In this document: in pieces, positions 6,186-8,815 of the stretch
How the letters are laid out: the number at the start of each line of letters is the position of its first letter
Numbering within the stretch: the stretch's first letter is position 1
Origin: an uncultured Acetatifactor sp.
GTDB taxonomy: Bacteria; Bacillota; Clostridia; Lachnospirales; Lachnospiraceae
DNA: 8,815 bases
Reading direction: 5' to 3'
Assembly: GCA_910585015.1 (NCBI GenBank)
Contig: CAJUCT010000094.1
Span: forward strand, 1-8,815
Made by a program: the position numbers and the translations under genes
The notes under the pieces: generated by a model
Database searches by the model: none
Told to the model about the DNA's origin: nothing
What the model saw: the letters and a program-made list of their open reading frames with translations, nothing else

Positions 6186-7018
6186 TCAGGAAATTCAGGC
6201 TTATAAACGGGGAAGGGGTGTCATGGGATTTGAACACACGGACATCCTTTTTCCATTCCATTGGCGGCTTCGGCTATAAGGACGGGACGCAGTATGAACA
6301 GATCGGCACGGACTTCATCCCTCTGGAGGAATTATTCTCACAGGGCGTGATGGCCGGGCGGATATTTTTCGGAGGGATAAACGCATACCAGAACTACCGG
6401 GCATTCTCCCGTTTCGTCCGGACGGTGCCACTTACTCTCGTCTACGAGATGGAGGAGGCGTTCCGCGTTCCGGTGCGGATGACGGAAATCGCAAAGAGTG
6501 AGTTAATCACTGGCGGGGCGGGGCTGGATTGTGAAGTTGCATTTACGGCAACCGGGCTGTTTTATAAGAATGTTTCCGGCTACAGCGGGACGCTCTCCAT
6601 CGGCGGGAAAATCTATCCCTACGAATACACTTATGCCTATGCGGACGTGACGCAGAACACGCTGATGATTGACAGCGACAGCAGAGGGGACAGCCCATGT
6701 AAAGTGACGGTATATGGCCCCTGCACGAATCCCGTATGGAAACACTATGTGAATAATGTTTTGTATGAAACGGGAAAGTACGAGGGCAGCATCCCGGACG
6801 GGCATAAGCTGGTCATCGACACCACGCAGATTCCCTACAGCATTACGGAGCGGGGCGTCAGTGACGAGGTGGTGGCGGACAGGTACCAGATGTGCGATTT
6901 TACCACGGAGCGGTTCTTCCATTTGCAGTACGGCAGCAACCGCATCTCCGTGGTGCATGAGGGACTGAACATTCTGAATGTTATGGTTGAGGGGAGGATC
7001 AGCTATGAGACCGTATAA
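6182..7018 (+). CDS. Distal tail protein (Dit-like), siphovirus tail component family
   Basis: A 278-residue protein in the invariant place after the tape measure gene, where Gram-positive siphoviruses encode Dit, the hexameric ring joining the tail tube to the baseplate hub. The N-terminal half (I-R-K-F-R-L-I-N-G-E-G, W-D-L-N, then G-F-G-Y near residue 30) matches the start of the Sipho_tail/Dit fold; the second half, after the F-Y-K-N-V linker at about residue 127, looks like the beta-rich C-terminal domain. There is no obvious inserted carbohydrate-binding module, so it is a classical short Dit. The start ATG overlaps the tape measure stop (ATGA, 6182-6185), implying coupling. Family call rests on position and general resemblance. 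Confidence 0.83.
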   Translation: MIRKFRLINGEGVSWDLNTRTSFFHSIGGFGYKDGTQYEQIGTDFIPLEELFSQGVMAGRIFFGGINAYQNYRAFSRFVRTVPLTLVYEMEEAFRVPVRMTEIAKSELITGGAGLDCEVAFTATGLFYKNVSGYSGTLSIGGKIYPYEYTYAYADVTQNTLMIDSDSRGDSPCKVTVYGPCTNPVWKHYVNNVLYETGKYEGSIPDGHKLVIDTTQIPYSITERGVSDEVVADRYQMCDFTTERFFHLQYGSNRISVVHEGLNILNVMVEGRISYETV

Positions 7019-8084
7019 CGTGGAAATCTTCACGCAGGACTTTGAGATGGTGGGAAATACCAATGTAAATGAAATCACCTATAAAGAGGACTATTTATCT
7101 TCCGATGGGAACACGGTCACGGTGCTTGCCATGCCCGGTGTGAAAAAGCAGAACTATATCCGCATCAGCCGTGGGGATGAGGAGTATGCCGGAATCGTGA
7201 CAGAGATCGGGTATGGCACGGATAAATCCAAAAAGCTACAGACTATTTCCTATAAGCCGCTGATGGAACTGCTCAATACGGATGTGCTTTTCGATGTGGA
7301 TTTGCAGGGGCAGGGGAACATGGAGCAGTTTATCTGTGACAGGATAAAAGAAATGTTTATCACCAATGAAGATGAAATGCAGAACATCAAAGGGCTTTCG
7401 GTCAGCGCAGTTACGGCCACAAAGGACTGGAGCCTGCATATCACGCCCTCCGACAAGGGCGGTCATTACAACATCGTGAACCTCATTGATTCCGTCATCA
7501 TCCCGGCAATGGAGAAGTACAGCATCCTTGTAAAGACAAAGCTGGATATCCAGAACCGGGAAGTGCAGATCATTGTAGGGAAAGCGGCGGCAGGCATCAT
7601 CACCATAGAGAGCGACCTTCCCAACATCATCAAAAAGAGCGTCACGATAAAACAGGTCAGCGCCGATGTGAATAAACTGGTGATTTATGATGCAGAGGAT
7701 TATTCCAACACCCGGATTTATTATCTGCATCCCGATCTTGGCTATGACACGAAGGACCGTGACCGCATTACCCCGGTGGTGTGTGAAATGCAGTCCGTTT
7801 CCCATGAGGAGGGGAGCAGCTTTGGGAGCGCCGCGATCAGCGCCGCCCATAACAAGTTCGCTAACCTTTCCTATTCCAATCTGATAGAGCTTACCATGAT
7901 GAACGGTGACGCGCTGGTGAAGCCGGAGGAACTGGAATTCGGGCAGGTGGCGGACATCGTCTCGGACGGGCAGAGTTACCGCAGCATCCTCACCGGAAGG
8001 GAGCGGGGCAAAAACACAAAGCTGGTATTCGGCACGGTGCGGCTGGATTTGACGAAGATTTTAAGGAGGCAGGAGAATGGCTGA
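7005..8084 (+). CDS. Baseplate hub / tail-associated protein (Gp37-like or Tal N-terminal type)
   Basis: A 359-residue protein in the place of the tail-associated lysin/hub that closes the tip of the tail below Dit. It starts R-P-Y-N-V-E-I-F-T-Q-D-F-E, followed by beta-rich sequence (Y-I-R-I-S-R-G-D-E-E-Y-A-G-I-V-T), which fits the gp27/hub fold and resembles the Siphovirus ReqiPepy6 Gp37-like family. It ends without any peptidase or peptidoglycan hydrolase domain, so cell wall cutting, if needed, must come from elsewhere. The start chosen is ATG 7005, with GGAGG (6993-6997) seven bases before it; the earlier in-frame ATG at 6978 has no ribosome site. It overlaps the Dit gene by 14 bases. Confidence 0.75.
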   Translation: MRPYNVEIFTQDFEMVGNTNVNEITYKEDYLSSDGNTVTVLAMPGVKKQNYIRISRGDEEYAGIVTEIGYGTDKSKKLQTISYKPLMELLNTDVLFDVDLQGQGNMEQFICDRIKEMFITNEDEMQNIKGLSVSAVTATKDWSLHITPSDKGGHYNIVNLIDSVIIPAMEKYSILVKTKLDIQNREVQIIVGKAAAGIITIESDLPNIIKKSVTIKQVSADVNKLVIYDAEDYSNTRIYYLHPDLGYDTKDRDRITPVVCEMQSVSHEEGSSFGSAAISAAHNKFANLSYSNLIELTMMNGDALVKPEELEFGQVADIVSDGQSYRSILTGRERGKNTKLVFGTVRLDLTKILRRQENG

Positions 8085-8815
8085 CAACATCACATTGAAA
8101 ACCTATAAGGGCGGGAACGTGACCCCGCAGGATGACGCCATCATCTACGAGACGGCGATCCCCGGCAGCGGCATCTTCAAGGGCTGCGAAGTGACCTATG
8201 CGAGAGGGAATGTGCTGCACATCTCGCAGGGCTTTGGCATGATTCGTGGCCGGTTCTTTGAGGTGTATGAAACGGAGATTGACGTGCGCCTTGCGGACGT
8301 GGGGGAGACATTGCAGGGGCGGGTGTATATCCACCTTGATTTATCCAATGCGGATGAGCCCATCAAGATACTGGCGCAGGCGGCAGCGGAGCTTCCGCCG
8401 CTGGATGCGGATGTAAATATCAATTACAACAATTCCTCCTATGACCTGGAACTTGCCATCTTCACCGTATCTTCCGCAGGATTGGACGGGCTGACAAAGG
8501 TGTTCCCCACGTTGAAAGCCGGGAGCGGGGGCGGCGGGGGAGGAGGGGAGACGCTCACCCGCGCCACTTCCTATGCCGTAGGGGATGCGGTGACCGCAGT
8601 GGGCGCTCCGGGCTGGGCGACACTGGTCTGCACACAGGCAGGCACCACAGCCGCATCGGAGCCTTCCGGGTATTCGAGAATTACCAAAGTGGGAGACAGG
8701 GTTTTAGATGGAACTGCGGTATTTACTGCGAGAAATATCATCGGGGAGCTGGACGGTGTTATTTCCAACGTTTCCAGTATGGGGGAATCCATGACGGAAC
8801 TGGATACCAAAGTGA
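8077..8815 (+). CDS. Tail fibre / receptor-binding baseplate protein, N-terminal 246 residues (3' end outside the window)
   Basis: The frame from ATG 8077 stays open to the window end. AAGGAGG (8063-8069) lies seven bases before the start, which overlaps the hub gene stop by eight bases. Residues 1 to about 145 form a beta-rich domain (with N-V-T-P-Q-D-D-A-I-I-Y and G-F-G-M-I-R-G-R) seen at the start of many Clostridia prophage fibre proteins and likely docking to the baseplate. A glycine linker (G-S-G-G-G-G-G-G-G, residues 149-157, DNA 8521-8547) follows. Residues about 161-220 hold S-Y-A-V-G-D-A-V, a Trp, L-V-C-T-Q-A-G-T-T and V-G-D-R-V-L-D-G-T-A-V-F, the pattern of a small module common in phage fibres and similar to carbohydrate-binding modules. 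The last 25 residues look like a coiled coil. Receptor binding is inferred. Confidence 0.8.
   Translation, partial: MADNITLKTYKGGNVTPQDDAIIYETAIPGSGIFKGCEVTYARGNVLHISQGFGMIRGRFFEVYETEIDVRLADVGETLQGRVYIHLDLSNADEPIKILAQAAAELPPLDADVNINYNNSSYDLELAIFTVSSAGLDGLTKVFPTLKAGSGGGGGGGETLTRATSYAVGDAVTAVGAPGWATLVCTQAGTTAASEPSGYSRITKVGDRVLDGTAVFTARNIIGELDGVISNVSSMGESMTELDTKV

Noticed and set aside
7236..7850. Minus-strand open frame (204 codons) within the hub gene
   Set aside because: It is wholly inside a well-supported plus-strand gene, with no ribosome site and no recognisable family.

Overview
The window is a stretch of the late (morphogenesis) operon of a siphovirus-type prophage or phage of a low-to-mid GC Gram-positive host. 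The gene families (HK97 gp10, 'prophage pi2 protein 38', phi13-type major tail protein, gpG/gpGT chaperones, TP901-type tape measure, Dit, hub, fibre), the strong AGGAGG-type ribosome binding sites and the use of GTG/TTG starts fit a Clostridia host, most likely Lachnospiraceae. That host call is inference from family resemblance, not from a search. All genes lie on the + strand.

Layout: 1-377 holds the 3' part of an HK97 gp10-like head-tail joining gene; 374-691 a pi2 protein 38-like tail completion/terminator protein; 693-1289 the major tail tube protein; 1305-1843 the tail assembly chaperone gpG with a -1 ribosomal frameshift (A AAA AAC at 1652-1658) into the T extension. The structural run resumes at 3102-6185 with the tape measure protein, followed by the distal tail protein (6182-7018), the baseplate hub/tail-associated protein (7005-8084) and the 5' part of a tail fibre/receptor-binding gene (8077 to the window end). 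These genes are tightly packed, most of them overlapping by 4-14 bases or separated by a few bases, as in one co-translated late operon. There is no gene-free stretch longer than about 300 bases.

The exception is 1844-3101. Between the tail chaperone and the tape measure gene sits an AT-rich gene (1924-2982, TTG start) for a 352-residue protein with two predicted membrane helices and a large cytoplasmic domain. It resembles no tail protein I know. It is packaged like a phage 'moron': its own extended -10 promoter (TTGAAA, 17-base spacer, TGC-TATGAT, 1844-1872), a perfect 14-base inverted repeat woven around that promoter, a good Shine-Dalgarno sequence, and two tandem intrinsic terminators behind it (3002-3036 and 3049-3074). 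This autonomous cassette is the most interesting part of the window. It is probably expressed in the lysogen and is a candidate for superinfection exclusion, anti-phage defence or lysogenic conversion, but its function is not shown by the sequence.

The structural genes together build a long flexible tail. gpG/gpGT chaperone the tape measure, tube protein polymerises round it, Dit and hub form the tip, and the last gene probably provides the host-binding part. The tape measure contains an exact run of 27 eleven-residue repeats. With the usual rule of about 0.15 nm per residue, its 1027 residues predict a tail of roughly 150 nm.
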